Below are positions 16,663-25,565 of a stretch of 50,166 nucleotides of DNA, piece after piece. Each line of letters opens with the position of its first letter. Position 1 is the stretch's first letter. Below the pieces are notes generated by a model. The model did not search any database. It was not told the origin of the DNA and saw only the letters and a list, made by a program, of their open reading frames with translations. The stretch is from Bacteroidales bacterium (GTDB lineage: Bacteria > Bacteroidota > Bacteroidia > Bacteroidales > P3), in contig JAEENM010000126.1 of the NCBI GenBank assembly GCA_016283745.1, forward strand, positions 1-50,166, given 5' to 3'. The position numbers and the translations under genes were made by a program.

Positions 16663-16684
16663 ACTTCGACAAGCTCTGTGACCT
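16663..16684. repeat. Remnant of a dispersed TTCGACAAGCTC repeat
   Basis: The core TTCGACAAGCTC is bracketed by CAC before and TGTGACC after it. From memory, this core recurs as an intergenic repeat in many Bacteroidota genomes. Only one copy is visible here, so the call rests on recall rather than on repetition in the window. Confidence 0.4.
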
Positions 16685-16732
16685 CGCCCGCCGTTTTTGA
16701 AAATTATCGGTGCATTAGCCTATCGACGGTAC

Positions 16733-16788
16733 ACTTTCACATCTTAACATCTTAACGCCTTCACATCTTAACTTCCTCACGTCTTCAC
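16733..16788. repeat. Degenerate octamer array
   Basis: Seven 8-nt units in exact phase, each fitting NNYYTMAC or close to it: ACTTTCAC, ATCTTAAC, ATCTTAAC, GCCTTCAC, ATCTTAAC, TTCCTCAC, GTCTTCAC. It directly abuts the terminator of the universal stress gene. Confidence 0.75.
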
Positions 16789-16822
16789 AAAAAAACGGCG
16801 CAAGGCATAACCTCGCACCGTC
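16789..16822 (-). terminator. Terminator of the universal stress protein gene
   Basis: On the minus strand an 11-bp stem (two wobble pairs, arms 16795-16805 and 16811-16821, 5-nt loop) is followed by seven T residues. It lies about 30 bp after the stop codon. Confidence 0.85.
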
Positions 16823-16851
16823 TGTTGTTGTTGATTTGTTTCTCTGAATCG

Positions 16852-17679
16852 TTATCTTGCAGCACCGTGCAAATCGGTGGAGTGGATGGTAAGAACCGGC
16901 GTAAGCGAGTGGTGTATCATCTGCTGTGCGTACGAGCCGAGCAGTATGTTCGACATCGTTGTCTCCTGTTCGGCCATAATCATGATAAGGTCGGCGGAGA
17001 TCTGTTCGGCAAATTCGAGGGTGGTCTGAGTCACGTTCTCTGTCTCCATCTTCGACACAGAGCACCTGATGCCGGAAGCCACGAGCACTTTCTCGGTCTG
17101 TTCCACGTATTTGTCAACAATGTTGCGTACATCGGCCACGCCTGAGCTGTAGAGCCCTAGCACAAACACCTCGGAGTTGAAGGCACGTGCGAACTTGATG
17201 GCGTGGGTAACCTTCTGACGTGTCTCCATCGAGCTGTCGAGAGGCAGCACTATTTTCTCCAACGCCTTGTTGAAGTTGAAGTTCTCGCGGATGGTGAGCA
17301 CCGGAAGGGTGGCTTCGGTGATGGTACGGTAGGCGTTCTTGCCTATCCAGTTGCGTTCGTAGCCCGAAGTACCGTGCGAACCCACCACGATGAGCCATGC
17401 TCCTTCCTCCTCGGCCACGGCGTTAAGCTCGCGGTACACGCGTCCGTGACGGATGATGCACTCCAGTTTGCCCGTGTGCAGTTTGCTCTCGTGACGTTTA
17501 ATCACTTCGTTGATTTTATCGTTTATCTCCTGATCCGACATCAGTGCCGAATCGTATTTTGTGGATAAAACATAAACTAATTTCAGTTGGTTTCCCCATC
17601 TGTTGGCAAGGTCGATTGCAAGGTCGATTGCACAGTCGGAACCCTTTGAAAAATCTATTCCTACAATAATTGTATCCAT
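16852..17679 (-). CDS. Tandem-domain universal stress protein
   Basis: The 275-residue protein consists of two UspA-type domains. The first (about 1-143) starts DTIIVGIDFSKGSDCAIDLA and ends with the ATP-loop pattern VVGSHGTSGYERNWIGKNAYRTI followed by PVLTIRE, so it probably binds ATP. The second (about 150-275; KIVLPLDSSMETRQKVTHAIKFA, LIMIMAEQETTMSNILLGSYAQQMIHHSLTPVLTIHS) has a degenerate loop and may not. Such cytosolic proteins respond to starvation and redox stress. It has its own complete promoter and terminator, so it is monocistronic. The family assignment is secure; the specific stress is unknown. Confidence 0.94.
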   Translation of the reverse strand: MDTIIVGIDFSKGSDCAIDLAIDLANRWGNQLKLVYVLSTKYDSALMSDQEINDKINEVIKRHESKLHTGKLECIIRHGRVYRELNAVAEEEGAWLIVVGSHGTSGYERNWIGKNAYRTITEATLPVLTIRENFNFNKALEKIVLPLDSSMETRQKVTHAIKFARAFNSEVFVLGLYSSGVADVRNIVDKYVEQTEKVLVASGIRCSVSKMETENVTQTTLEFAEQISADLIMIMAEQETTMSNILLGSYAQQMIHHSLTPVLTIHSTDLHGAAR

Positions 17680-17725
17680 AGCGATTGAATTATTTGTCCG
17701 TATACTTATACATTAAAACTATCGG

Positions 17726-17756
17726 CAAAGTTACATTTTTTTTTACAAATCGCAAA
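17726..17756 (-). promoter_or_regulatory. Promoter of the universal stress protein gene
   Basis: On the minus strand, TTTG (complement of 17753-17756), a 19-bp spacer and TAACTTTG (complement of 17726-17733) form a full Bacteroidota promoter, 46 bp before the ATG. Confidence 0.75.
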
Positions 17757-17764
17757 AAAAATCG

Positions 17765-17772
17765 TATTTTTG
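17765..17772 (+). promoter_or_regulatory. -7 box for the M6 protease gene
   Basis: TATTTTTG lies 22 bp upstream of the ATG at 17795. It overlaps the upstream part of the divergent universal stress promoter, so the two promoters are back to back. Confidence 0.6.
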
Positions 17773-17794
17773 CACTTCAAAAAATTATAAAACA

Positions 17795-20700
17795 ATGAAA
17801 AAAATAATTACCGCATCCCTTTTACTGATGCTGCTTTTCGCGGGCAAAGCGTCCGCCGTGGAGGCCTATCCACATAAAATTAAATATCCCCAACCCGACG
17901 GGAAAACCATCGTAACCCTGACAATGCGCGGCGACGAGCGTGTGAGCTGGGCAGAGACAGAAGACGGCTACACTTTGGTGTACAACTCCCAAGGATATTT
18001 CGTTTACGCCACCCGCGACCAGCGTGGCGACATGGTGCCGTCGCAATACATTGCAACGGAAATAACAGCGCGCAGCGCCGAGGTGTCGGACTTCCTTGCT
18101 CGCACCCCGAAATATCTTCGCTACAGCCGCTCGCAAGTCAATGACATGCTTTCGATTTGGAATATCCGCGAAAACAAAGCCAAAGCGCTGGAGAAAAGTA
18201 GCAATACCACCGACACGGTGCGTATCCTTGTGATAATGATGCAGTACCCCAACCGCTCGTTTGCAAGGACACAACAGGAGATAAACAACCTATTCAACCA
18301 AGTGAATTACTCCGCCGGAAACGCCCGCGGCAGTGTACACGACTACTATAACGAGGTTTCGTACGGAAAACTGAAACTCGTGGCCGACGTGGTAGGACCC
18401 TACACCTGCGACTATAACTCGAGGCACTACGGCAAACACGGTCAAGGCTCTGCAGCGCAGGGTAGCGAGTTCGCCACCGAAGCTATGCGCAAAGCCGTGG
18501 CCGGAGGCGCCGACTTCAGCCGATACGACAGCGACGGCGACGGTGCTGTGGACTGTGTTCACATCATTTTCGCCGGTTTTGGTCAAGAATCTGGCGGAGG
18601 CGACAGCGTGATATGGTCGCACAAATGGTCGGCATCGCAGCGTGTGGTGAACAATGGCAAATATGCCCAAGTCTATTCCTGCTCCCCCGAACTGTCGGGC
18701 AACGCAGGGAACAACACAACAAACAAAATGTCGCACATAGGCGTACCATGCCACGAGATAGGCCATGTGCTCGGTGCACCCGACTTCTACGACATAGACT
18801 ACGCTGACAACGGACAGTACCCCGGCATGGGCAACTGGGACATTATGGCAGGCGGCAGCTGGAACGGCACACCTCATGAGGGCGGCAACTCTCCGGCTCA
18901 CCACAATGCCTACACCAAGGCTTATATATACCACTGGGTAAACCCCGTAGTGCTTACGGGATACGACACCGTTACACTTCAGCCTGTAAAATCCGACTCC
19001 AACTCTTTTTACCGTATCAACACCGCTACTCCCAATGAATTTTACCTTATCGACAACCGCCAGAAATTGGGTTATGACACCGCAATACCTGGTCACGGAC
19101 TGATGTTCTACCACGTGCACAGCAGCCTCAATCCTCTTTCCAACATTGGGGCCAACTACACACATCCTATGAAACTATATCCCGTTTGTGCAACGGCATC
19201 GGCTCCAATACCTTACGACTCCGCATCATACGGCGATATTAACAGTGCCAACTGTCCATTCCCCGGACACGGCAACCGCACTTCGTTCACCGACTACACC
19301 ACCCCTCGCACTTGGTCGTGGGCAGGTGAAAATAGCTATATGCCTATACAACAGATAACTGAAAACACAACCAACCACACCGTTACTTTCATATACGGAT
19401 ACCCGACCAACCCCAACTGCAATGCGCCCACCAATGTACGTGTCGATGCTATCACCGACGACTATGTGGAGCTAAGCTGGACGAACAACAGCAGCGCCAC
19501 TGTTTGGGAAATACAATACTGTCGCTCCGGACTCGACCCGTCGGTGGCAAGCAACATGCGCAAAATAAGGAACATCACCAATACCTCCTACCGTATAAAC
19601 AATCTTCCTGTAAACGACACTATATATGATTTTTACGTACGTTCTATATGTGGTGTTGGCGACACCAGCGCTTGGAGTCTTATTAAAGCTTCATCGCTGA
19701 TAAAAATGCCATCTTCGGGAAGAGACTCCATTAAAGCCTGCGGCATACATATCTACGACAACGGCGGCCCCAATACTGATTATCTGGAAAACAACAACTC
19801 CATACTTGTGGTGAAAGCCGCACATCCCAAAGCCAAAGTGAACATCAGCGGCATCCTCAACCGCGAGGATTTCGACGAAGTTTATATCTTCGACGGCGAA
19901 GACACCTCCGGCACACTGATTAACCACTACTACAATGCTTCTCCGTCCGGTGCGTTTGTCAACGATTCGGTGAACGACACTTCGGTATCCGGAGTACTTA
20001 CTATTCTTTTTGTATCAGACCCATACCTTGCCGGCACCGGCTTCGATTTCCTCGTTACATGCATCGACACCGCAGACTGTAGCGAACAACCCGTGCCCTA
20101 CACCGAAGATTTCCACAATTACGAATCCTCAAATGCCACTGCTGCCGGCGGTAACATTCCGCGCTGCTGGACAACATACACGTCAAACACATCTGCCTCG
20201 ACTGCCGCAGGATTCCAACCCCACGTTTGTGCAACAAGCAACTACTCTCCGTACGCCTCTCAATCCAACAAATATCTTGTTATGGCTGTTAAACGTGAGA
20301 CAAGTTCGCAAAGGGCTTACGCAATACTGCCCGGTTTTGACGACACTATAACAAAATGCAAAATCTCCTTCAAAGTTAGAATGGGAGGCTCGACTGTATC
20401 GGCAAACACCGAAAAACTGCAACTGGGCTATGTAGCCAACTACACCGGAAGCAAAGCAACCGACACTGTGTTCACTCCTCTTACCACAATAAGCCATACA
20501 ACAACAGGAAACTCAACCGCCCCAACAGCCAATGAAAGAGTTGTTTCCTTGAACAGTTACAACATACCCGACACTGCACGTCTGGCTTTCCGTTGGATGA
20601 CAACAAGAACTTCCGGTACGAGCACTTACTATTGCGGCATCGACGATATCAATGTTACGTCGTGCGAAGGCAGCTCGCAACAGGATGTGTTCACTTGCAA

Positions 20701-21769
20701 TCCTACCTACACATGGACTCTGAACGGAGAGACCTACAGCAGCGACACCGTTGTTATGCACCGCATCTCCGGAGCATCGTCCACCGGATGCGACAGCTTG
20801 GTTTACCTCAACCTCACATTCCGCCACCCCACTTCGGCCACCGACACAATCAGGGCTTGCCGTAGCTACACTTGGATAAACGACACCACCTACACCACAA
20901 GCAACTACACCGCCGTGCACCATCTCACCAACACTATGGGCTGCGACAGCACTGTTTACCTGCACCTGACAATACAAAACGACACTCATGTCATCGACAA
21001 CGTGGTGGCTTGCGGCAGCTCCTACACTTGGATTGACAGCATTACCTACACCTCCAACACAACTACACCAACTTACAACTACACAACATCTACCGGCTGT
21101 GACAGCACGATACACCTCCACCTCACCTTCGCCACCCCCACCTATGGTGTTGATACAGTAATAGCCTGCGACTCAGTAACATGGATAAACGGTGTTACCT
21201 ATCGTATGTCCACCTCAGTGCCACGCTGCACCATTGTTAATGCAATGGGTTGCGACAGCATCGTACAACTGCGCCTCACCATCAAACACAAACCTACCAA
21301 CCTGCAGGTTTCCGCCGACCGCACCACTATCGACGCTGGTGACAGCGTTACACTCACAGCCTCTGGTGCCGTGAGCTACCTGTGGTCCACCGGAAGCACC
21401 AACAACCCCATTGTTGAATTCCCGAGAACGACAACCGAATACTCCGTGATAGGCATCAACGCCAACTCGCCGGATTGTATGGACACCGCCTCTGTGATAA
21501 TAACGGTGAACGCGGGAATCAACAACGCCGACGCCTTCAGGCTGAACGTCTACCCCAACCCGGCACAGCATTTCATCACCGTGGATGGCGACAACCTCAG
21601 CCAGATACTTATCTACAACTCTGTGGGACAGTGCGTTGCAAAACAGACAGCCATCAACGGCAAGAACAACATCTCCATCGAAGAGCTTGCCGACGGCATC
21701 TACACCCTGCAAGTGCTCAACACAGCGGGCGAAAAATCCGTAAGGACTTTCGTGATACACCGCAACTAA
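17795..21769 (+). CDS. Secreted M6-family metalloprotease with a T9SS sorting domain
   Basis: This 1324-residue protein starts with a signal peptide (1-22). A propeptide-like region (about 23-130) precedes an M6 (immune inhibitor A-type) protease domain at about 140-470. The zinc motif is H320-E-I-G-H324-V-L-G-A-P-D, followed by a Met-turn region (GNWDIMAGGSWNG). Then come a fibronectin type III domain (about 545-635), a CUB-like domain (about 645-757), a MAM/choice-of-anchor-like domain (about 757-960), four repeats of about 45-50 residues ending in GCDSxVxLxLT (about 966-1165), an Ig/PKD-like domain, and a type A T9SS sorting domain (about 1247-1324, LNVYPNPAQHFITV...GIYTLQVLN). It is therefore an exported, surface-attached or released peptidase. 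It has its own -7 box and a terminator after the stop. Confidence 0.95.
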   Translation: MKKIITASLLLMLLFAGKASAVEAYPHKIKYPQPDGKTIVTLTMRGDERVSWAETEDGYTLVYNSQGYFVYATRDQRGDMVPSQYIATEITARSAEVSDFLARTPKYLRYSRSQVNDMLSIWNIRENKAKALEKSSNTTDTVRILVIMMQYPNRSFARTQQEINNLFNQVNYSAGNARGSVHDYYNEVSYGKLKLVADVVGPYTCDYNSRHYGKHGQGSAAQGSEFATEAMRKAVAGGADFSRYDSDGDGAVDCVHIIFAGFGQESGGGDSVIWSHKWSASQRVVNNGKYAQVYSCSPELSGNAGNNTTNKMSHIGVPCHEIGHVLGAPDFYDIDYADNGQYPGMGNWDIMAGGSWNGTPHEGGNSPAHHNAYTKAYIYHWVNPVVLTGYDTVTLQPVKSDSNSFYRINTATPNEFYLIDNRQKLGYDTAIPGHGLMFYHVHSSLNPLSNIGANYTHPMKLYPVCATASAPIPYDSASYGDINSANCPFPGHGNRTSFTDYTTPRTWSWAGENSYMPIQQITENTTNHTVTFIYGYPTNPNCNAPTNVRVDAITDDYVELSWTNNSSATVWEIQYCRSGLDPSVASNMRKIRNITNTSYRINNLPVNDTIYDFYVRSICGVGDTSAWSLIKASSLIKMPSSGRDSIKACGIHIYDNGGPNTDYLENNNSILVVKAAHPKAKVNISGILNREDFDEVYIFDGEDTSGTLINHYYNASPSGAFVNDSVNDTSVSGVLTILFVSDPYLAGTGFDFLVTCIDTADCSEQPVPYTEDFHNYESSNATAAGGNIPRCWTTYTSNTSASTAAGFQPHVCATSNYSPYASQSNKYLVMAVKRETSSQRAYAILPGFDDTITKCKISFKVRMGGSTVSANTEKLQLGYVANYTGSKATDTVFTPLTTISHTTTGNSTAPTANERVVSLNSYNIPDTARLAFRWMTTRTSGTSTYYCGIDDINVTSCEGSSQQDVFTCNPTYTWTLNGETYSSDTVVMHRISGASSTGCDSLVYLNLTFRHPTSATDTIRACRSYTWINDTTYTTSNYTAVHHLTNTMGCDSTVYLHLTIQNDTHVIDNVVACGSSYTWIDSITYTSNTTTPTYNYTTSTGCDSTIHLHLTFATPTYGVDTVIACDSVTWINGVTYRMSTSVPRCTIVNAMGCDSIVQLRLTIKHKPTNLQVSADRTTIDAGDSVTLTASGAVSYLWSTGSTNNPIVEFPRTTTEYSVIGINANSPDCMDTASVIITVNAGINNADAFRLNVYPNPAQHFITVDGDNLSQILIYNSVGQCVAKQTAINGKNNISIEELADGIYTLQVLNTAGEKSVRTFVIHRN

Positions 21770-21785
21770 TACGAATAACCTAACT

Positions 21786-21824
21786 AACAGCGGGACTGGA
21801 AAACTCACAGCCCCGCTGTTTTTG
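21786..21824 (+). terminator. Terminator of the M6 protease gene
   Basis: Arms AACAGCGGG (21786-21794) and CCCGCTGTT (21812-21820) close a 17-nt loop and are followed by further T residues, 17 bp after the stop. Confidence 0.85.
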
Positions 21825-21844
21825 TTAAGATAAACATCGATTCT

Positions 21845-23677
21845 ATGAAAAACGACGACAACCCCTCCCCCACCCAGTCTAAAATGGGCATCGGCGGACT
21901 GATACGCAAACTACTACCCTTTGTGCTTCCATACCGCTGGCTGCTGATAATCACCCTAACCCTCACTTTCGTAGGCTCGCTGATGGCTCAGGTAAACGCC
22001 ATTGTCCTCGACCGTACCGTGGACAAAATCAACGAGTTGCTGCATATCGAAGGCGGTTTTTCGTGGGCCACTGCGGCACGGGTGCTACTGATAGTCAGCG
22101 TCATACTGCTCGGCAAAGAGCTGTTGTCGGCACTGATAACCTTCGGACAGAGGCTTTTCGGCGAAAAAATCCGTATCAACGTAAGCCGTGACCTGTCACT
22201 GAAAGTGGTGGACCGCATACTGTCGTTCCGAATGGCTTTCTTCTCCGCCGACGGCAACGAAACCGGCAAGCTGCAGTCGAAGATAGACCGCGGCACTATG
22301 AGCCTCAGCAACACGGTAAAGAATTTCTTCATCGACATCATCCCTCTGTTCACCAGCGCCATACTGGCTTTGTGTCTTATGTTTGCCGCCAATGTATACG
22401 TGGGACTCGTGGCTTTGTGCATAGTGCCACTGTATTTCGTCATCACCGCTTGGCAGGCGCGCAAGCTTAAAGGATGGCGGCACAAGGTGTTCGGCACCCA
22501 TCAGGCTTTGAATAACGGCATTATGAACATCATCGAGAGCATCGCCGTTATTAAATCGTTCAACCGCGAGGAACTCGAGGCGCAACGTCAGGCCGACCTG
22601 CAGATGCAGTCCACCGAACAGCAGATGGAGACCCGTAAGACCTCGTTCCTGTTCGAAGGCGGCAAGACTTTCGTGGAACAGATTGGCACCGTGCTTATCA
22701 TCATCCTCACCGCCTATCTGGTGCTCACAGACTATCCGGGCATGACGATAGGTAAGATAATGTACCACGTGCTGCTTTTCAGCAACGTAAGCGCTCCCAT
22801 ACGCCAGCTGCACCGCATCTACGACGACCTCAACGACGCCCTTATCTACGCCGAGAGTTTCTTCGGAATCCTCGATGCCGACAACGAGGTGGAACAGAGC
22901 GGACAACACTGTCCCGACAAGGTGGAAGGACTTTTCGAGCTTAAAAACGTCGAATTCACCTACGGCAACGGCACCCACGCCATACGCGACATGTCGATGA
23001 CCATCCATCCCAACCAGACTACCGCCCTCGTGGGACTGAGCGGCGCCGGCAAAAGCACCGTGGTGAACCTGCTCGACAAATTCTACACCCCCGACAGCGG
23101 CACCATCACCCTCGACGGCGTACCACTGCAACAATGGGACACGCAGGTGCTACGCGACAACATCGGACTTGTGCTACAGAAGAACCATATCTTCAGCGGC
23201 ACCATCGAAGAAAACATACGCTACGGCAAGCCCCAAGCCTCGTTCGAAGAGGTAGTACATGCCGCACAGCAGGCATATATCTACGACCAGATTATGGAAC
23301 TGCCCGACAAATTCCAATCCAACGCACTACAGCTGAGCGGCGGACAACAGCAACGCATAGCCATAGCCCGCATGTTCCTCAAAAATCCGCCCATCATCTT
23401 CCTCGACGAGCCCACCGCCAGCCTCGACGCCATCGCCACCGAACAAATAAAAGCCTCCATCGACGCCATCAAGAAAAACCGAACCGTCATCGTAATCTCG
23501 CACAACATCGGCCAAATTATCGACTCCGACTACCTCTACGTGCTGCAAACCGGACACGTGGAACAGAGCGGCATACCCGACGACGTGTACCGCAGCGGCG
23601 GACTCTACAAAGAAATTCTCGACGCCAGCGCCCGAAGCATGAACGCCGACAAAATAGCGCACACGATGGAGAATTAG
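21845..23677 (+). CDS. ABC exporter, fused membrane and ATPase domains (MsbA/MDR type)
   Basis: The 610-residue half-transporter has a six-helix ABC_membrane domain (about 20-330) and a C-terminal ATPase domain. The ATPase motifs are complete: Walker A GLSGAGKST, Q-loop LVLQKNH, signature LSGGQQQR, Walker B IIFLDEPTASLD and the switch His in VISHN. It would act as a homodimer in the inner membrane exporting a lipid, drug or peptide. No adjacent partner or substrate gene indicates the cargo. It starts 75 bp after the M6 protease gene but beyond a strong terminator, so the two are probably not one operon. No T9SS or peptidase C39 domain is present. Confidence 0.93.
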   Translation: MKNDDNPSPTQSKMGIGGLIRKLLPFVLPYRWLLIITLTLTFVGSLMAQVNAIVLDRTVDKINELLHIEGGFSWATAARVLLIVSVILLGKELLSALITFGQRLFGEKIRINVSRDLSLKVVDRILSFRMAFFSADGNETGKLQSKIDRGTMSLSNTVKNFFIDIIPLFTSAILALCLMFAANVYVGLVALCIVPLYFVITAWQARKLKGWRHKVFGTHQALNNGIMNIIESIAVIKSFNREELEAQRQADLQMQSTEQQMETRKTSFLFEGGKTFVEQIGTVLIIILTAYLVLTDYPGMTIGKIMYHVLLFSNVSAPIRQLHRIYDDLNDALIYAESFFGILDADNEVEQSGQHCPDKVEGLFELKNVEFTYGNGTHAIRDMSMTIHPNQTTALVGLSGAGKSTVVNLLDKFYTPDSGTITLDGVPLQQWDTQVLRDNIGLVLQKNHIFSGTIEENIRYGKPQASFEEVVHAAQQAYIYDQIMELPDKFQSNALQLSGGQQQRIAIARMFLKNPPIIFLDEPTASLDAIATEQIKASIDAIKKNRTVIVISHNIGQIIDSDYLYVLQTGHVEQSGIPDDVYRSGGLYKEILDASARSMNADKIAHTMEN

Positions 23678-23738
23678 CACTTTTTCTTGTAATAAACTAT
23701 TGATTTTCAACAAAATTACAACTATTGCGTCAATTTCT

Positions 23739-23770
23739 TTTGCAAAAAAACAAAAAAATAAGTACCTTTG
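23739..23770 (+). promoter_or_regulatory. pyrH promoter
   Basis: TTTG (23739-23742), a 20-bp spacer and TACCTTTG (23763-23770) form a full -33/-7 promoter. The leader is about 60 nt and contains a small ACAGTC/GACTGT stem. Confidence 0.75.
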
Positions 23771-23835
23771 TAAAGTGAAACAGTCATATCAAAGACTGTA
23801 AACCACTGTTTAATAGTTAAATACAGAATATCCAA

Positions 23836-24540
23836 ATGAAATACAACCGAATACTTCTCAAACTCAGCGGCGAATCGCTGATGGGCAAACAGAGCTACGG
23901 CATAGCCCCCGAAATGCTCGAACAATACTCCCGCGACATCAAGACCGTGGTGGAAAAAGGCGTTGAGGTGGCCATCGTCATAGGCGGAGGCAACATTTTC
24001 CGCGGCCTCAGCGGCGCCGCCAAAGGCATGGACCGCGTGCAGGGCGACTACATGGGAATGCTCGCCACCCTTATCAACAGCATGGCCCTGCAGGCCGAGC
24101 TGGAGAAACAGGGACTCAAGACCGAACTCCTTTCGGGACTGGCCATCGAGCCTATCTGCAAAGAGATGAGCCGTCGCCGCGCCATCGAGGCCATGGGCGA
24201 GGGACGTGTGGTAATCATCGGCGGCGGAAGCGGCAACCCCTTCTTCACCACCGACACCGCCTCGGCACTGCGCGCCGTGGAGATAAAAGCCGATGCTATA
24301 CTCAAAGGCACCCGCGTTGACGGCGTTTATACCGCCGACCCCGAGAAAGACCCCACGGCAACCAAATACACCACACTCTCCTTTGCCGAAGCTCTGGGCA
24401 AGAAACTCAAAGTGATGGACCTCACCGCCTTCGCACTATGCGAGGAAAACAGCCTGCCAATCTACGTTTTCGACATGAACACCCCCGGCAACCTGCTCAA
24501 AGTGGTGGAAGGCCAGCCTATAGGCACCGAAGTGAAATAA
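23836..24540 (+). CDS. pyrH: UMP kinase
   Basis: PyrH phosphorylates UMP to UDP in pyrimidine nucleotide synthesis and is a hexameric amino-acid-kinase-fold enzyme of the cytosol. The 234-residue protein shows LLKLSGESLMG, GGGNIFRG, and the UMP/ATP-site segment FFTTDTASALRAVEIKADAILKGTRVDGVYTADP. Length and motifs match the bacterial family throughout. It is read from a full promoter upstream, and the ptb gene begins 32 bp downstream, so the two may be co-transcribed. In many bacteria pyrH neighbours tsf and frr, but that is not the case here. Confidence 0.97.
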   Translation: MKYNRILLKLSGESLMGKQSYGIAPEMLEQYSRDIKTVVEKGVEVAIVIGGGNIFRGLSGAAKGMDRVQGDYMGMLATLINSMALQAELEKQGLKTELLSGLAIEPICKEMSRRRAIEAMGEGRVVIIGGGSGNPFFTTDTASALRAVEIKADAILKGTRVDGVYTADPEKDPTATKYTTLSFAEALGKKLKVMDLTAFALCEENSLPIYVFDMNTPGNLLKVVEGQPIGTEVK

Positions 24541-24572
24541 ATATTATACAAATAAATAAAACACAATAAGAT

Positions 24573-25481
24573 ATGATTACCAAATTAGACGATGTTTTGG
24601 CATTGGCCAAATCGAAAGGCAAAAAACGTTTGGTTGCCGCCTACGCTAACGACGCGCACACCATCGAAGCTGTTTACAACGCAATAAAAGCCGGCATAGT
24701 GGATGCCACCCTCGTGGGCGACGAAGCCACTATCAAAAACGTATGTGCCGAACACGGTTTCGACGCATCGTTGTTCAAAATAGTGCAGGAAGCCGACGAA
24801 ACCAAAGCCGGCGTGGTGGCCGTTAGCCTCATCAACAAAGGCGAAGGCGATTTCCTGATGAAAGGCCTCCTCAGCACCGACAAATACATGCGTGCCATCC
24901 TTAACAAAGAAACCGGCCTTATGCCCGGCAAAAAGAACGACATGCTCACACACATAGCTGTGTTCGAAGTCCCCACCTACCACAAACTGCTCATCGCCAG
25001 CGACGTGGCCATCGTTCCCGCTCCCGATATGAAACAGAAACAGGCCATCCTCGGATACCTCGTAAGCACCGCCAAATCGCTGGAAATTGCGAAACCCAAA
25101 GTGGCCGTTCTTGCCGCCACCGAACAGGTGTCCACCGGCATGCCAGCCTGCGTTGAGGCTGCCATCATCTCCAAGATGGGCGACCGCGGTCAGATAAAAG
25201 GTGCCTTGGTTGACGGTCCTCTGGCCCTCGACGTGGCTATCGACAAAGAGAGCGCCCAGATTAAGAAACTCACCGGCGAAGTGGCCGGCGACGCCGACTG
25301 TCTGCTCTTCCCCAACATCGAATCGGGCAACGTTTTCTACAAAACTTGCACAAAATTTGCCGGCGCCGAACTCGGATGCATGGTGGTTGGCGCCAAAGTG
25401 CCCTGCGTGCTCACCTCGCGCGGCGACACAGCCAAGACCAAGCTGTACTCCATAGCTCTGGCTTCGCTGCAATGCAAATAA
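24573..25481 (+). CDS. ptb: Phosphate butyryltransferase-type phosphotransacylase
   Basis: The 302-residue protein belongs to the phosphate acetyl/butyryltransferase fold (GKKRLVAAYANDAHTIEAVYNAIKAGIVDATLVGDE, STGMPACVEAAIISKMGDRGQIKGALVDGPLALDVAI, PNIESGNVFYKT). It would exchange CoA for phosphate on butyryl-CoA or branched-chain acyl-CoA, giving an acyl phosphate for ATP formation by a kinase. The length and the absence of the N-terminal regulatory domain of large Pta favour Ptb over Pta. The butyrate kinase gene (buk) that normally adjoins ptb is not in this window on either side. A strong terminator follows 23 bp after the stop. Confidence 0.92.
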   Translation: MITKLDDVLALAKSKGKKRLVAAYANDAHTIEAVYNAIKAGIVDATLVGDEATIKNVCAEHGFDASLFKIVQEADETKAGVVAVSLINKGEGDFLMKGLLSTDKYMRAILNKETGLMPGKKNDMLTHIAVFEVPTYHKLLIASDVAIVPAPDMKQKQAILGYLVSTAKSLEIAKPKVAVLAATEQVSTGMPACVEAAIISKMGDRGQIKGALVDGPLALDVAIDKESAQIKKLTGEVAGDADCLLFPNIESGNVFYKTCTKFAGAELGCMVVGAKVPCVLTSRGDTAKTKLYSIALASLQCK

Positions 25482-25504
25482 AAAATGCGATTTTCATTGA
25501 ACAT

Positions 25505-25541
25505 AGCGATGGCTGTCATGCCGATAGCCATCGCTTTTTTT
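25505..25541 (+). terminator. Terminator of the pyrH-ptb unit
   Basis: Perfect arms AGCGATGGCT (25505-25514) and AGCCATCGCT (25526-25535) with an 11-nt loop, followed by a run of seven T residues. Confidence 0.93.
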
Positions 25542-25565
25542 GAACAACAAAAAATGAATATTATT

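Larger units (their letters stand above)
16516..16851. other. 336-bp intergenic region with three repeat types
   Basis: Contains, in order, the SPOR-gene -7 box, a TTCGACAAGCTC-type dispersed-repeat remnant, an octamer array and the terminator of the universal stress gene, each listed separately. I see no coding signal. A short open frame at its 3' side is a shadow of the array. Confidence 0.7.

Noticed and set aside
21845..23677. Type I secretion or bacteriocin exporter linked to the M6 protease
   Set aside because: A strong terminator separates the genes, there is no C39 domain or membrane-fusion partner, and the protease carries a T9SS tail.
24585..25472. 295-codon antisense frame opposite ptb
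   Set aside because: Fully antisense to a gene with clear family motifs; its composition follows from the GC-rich third positions of ptb, and it has no start context or homologue-like motif.
25485..25565. Upstream extension of the small secreted protein gene
   Set aside because: Contains the perfect ptb terminator hairpin, and the downstream ATG gives a proper signal peptide.
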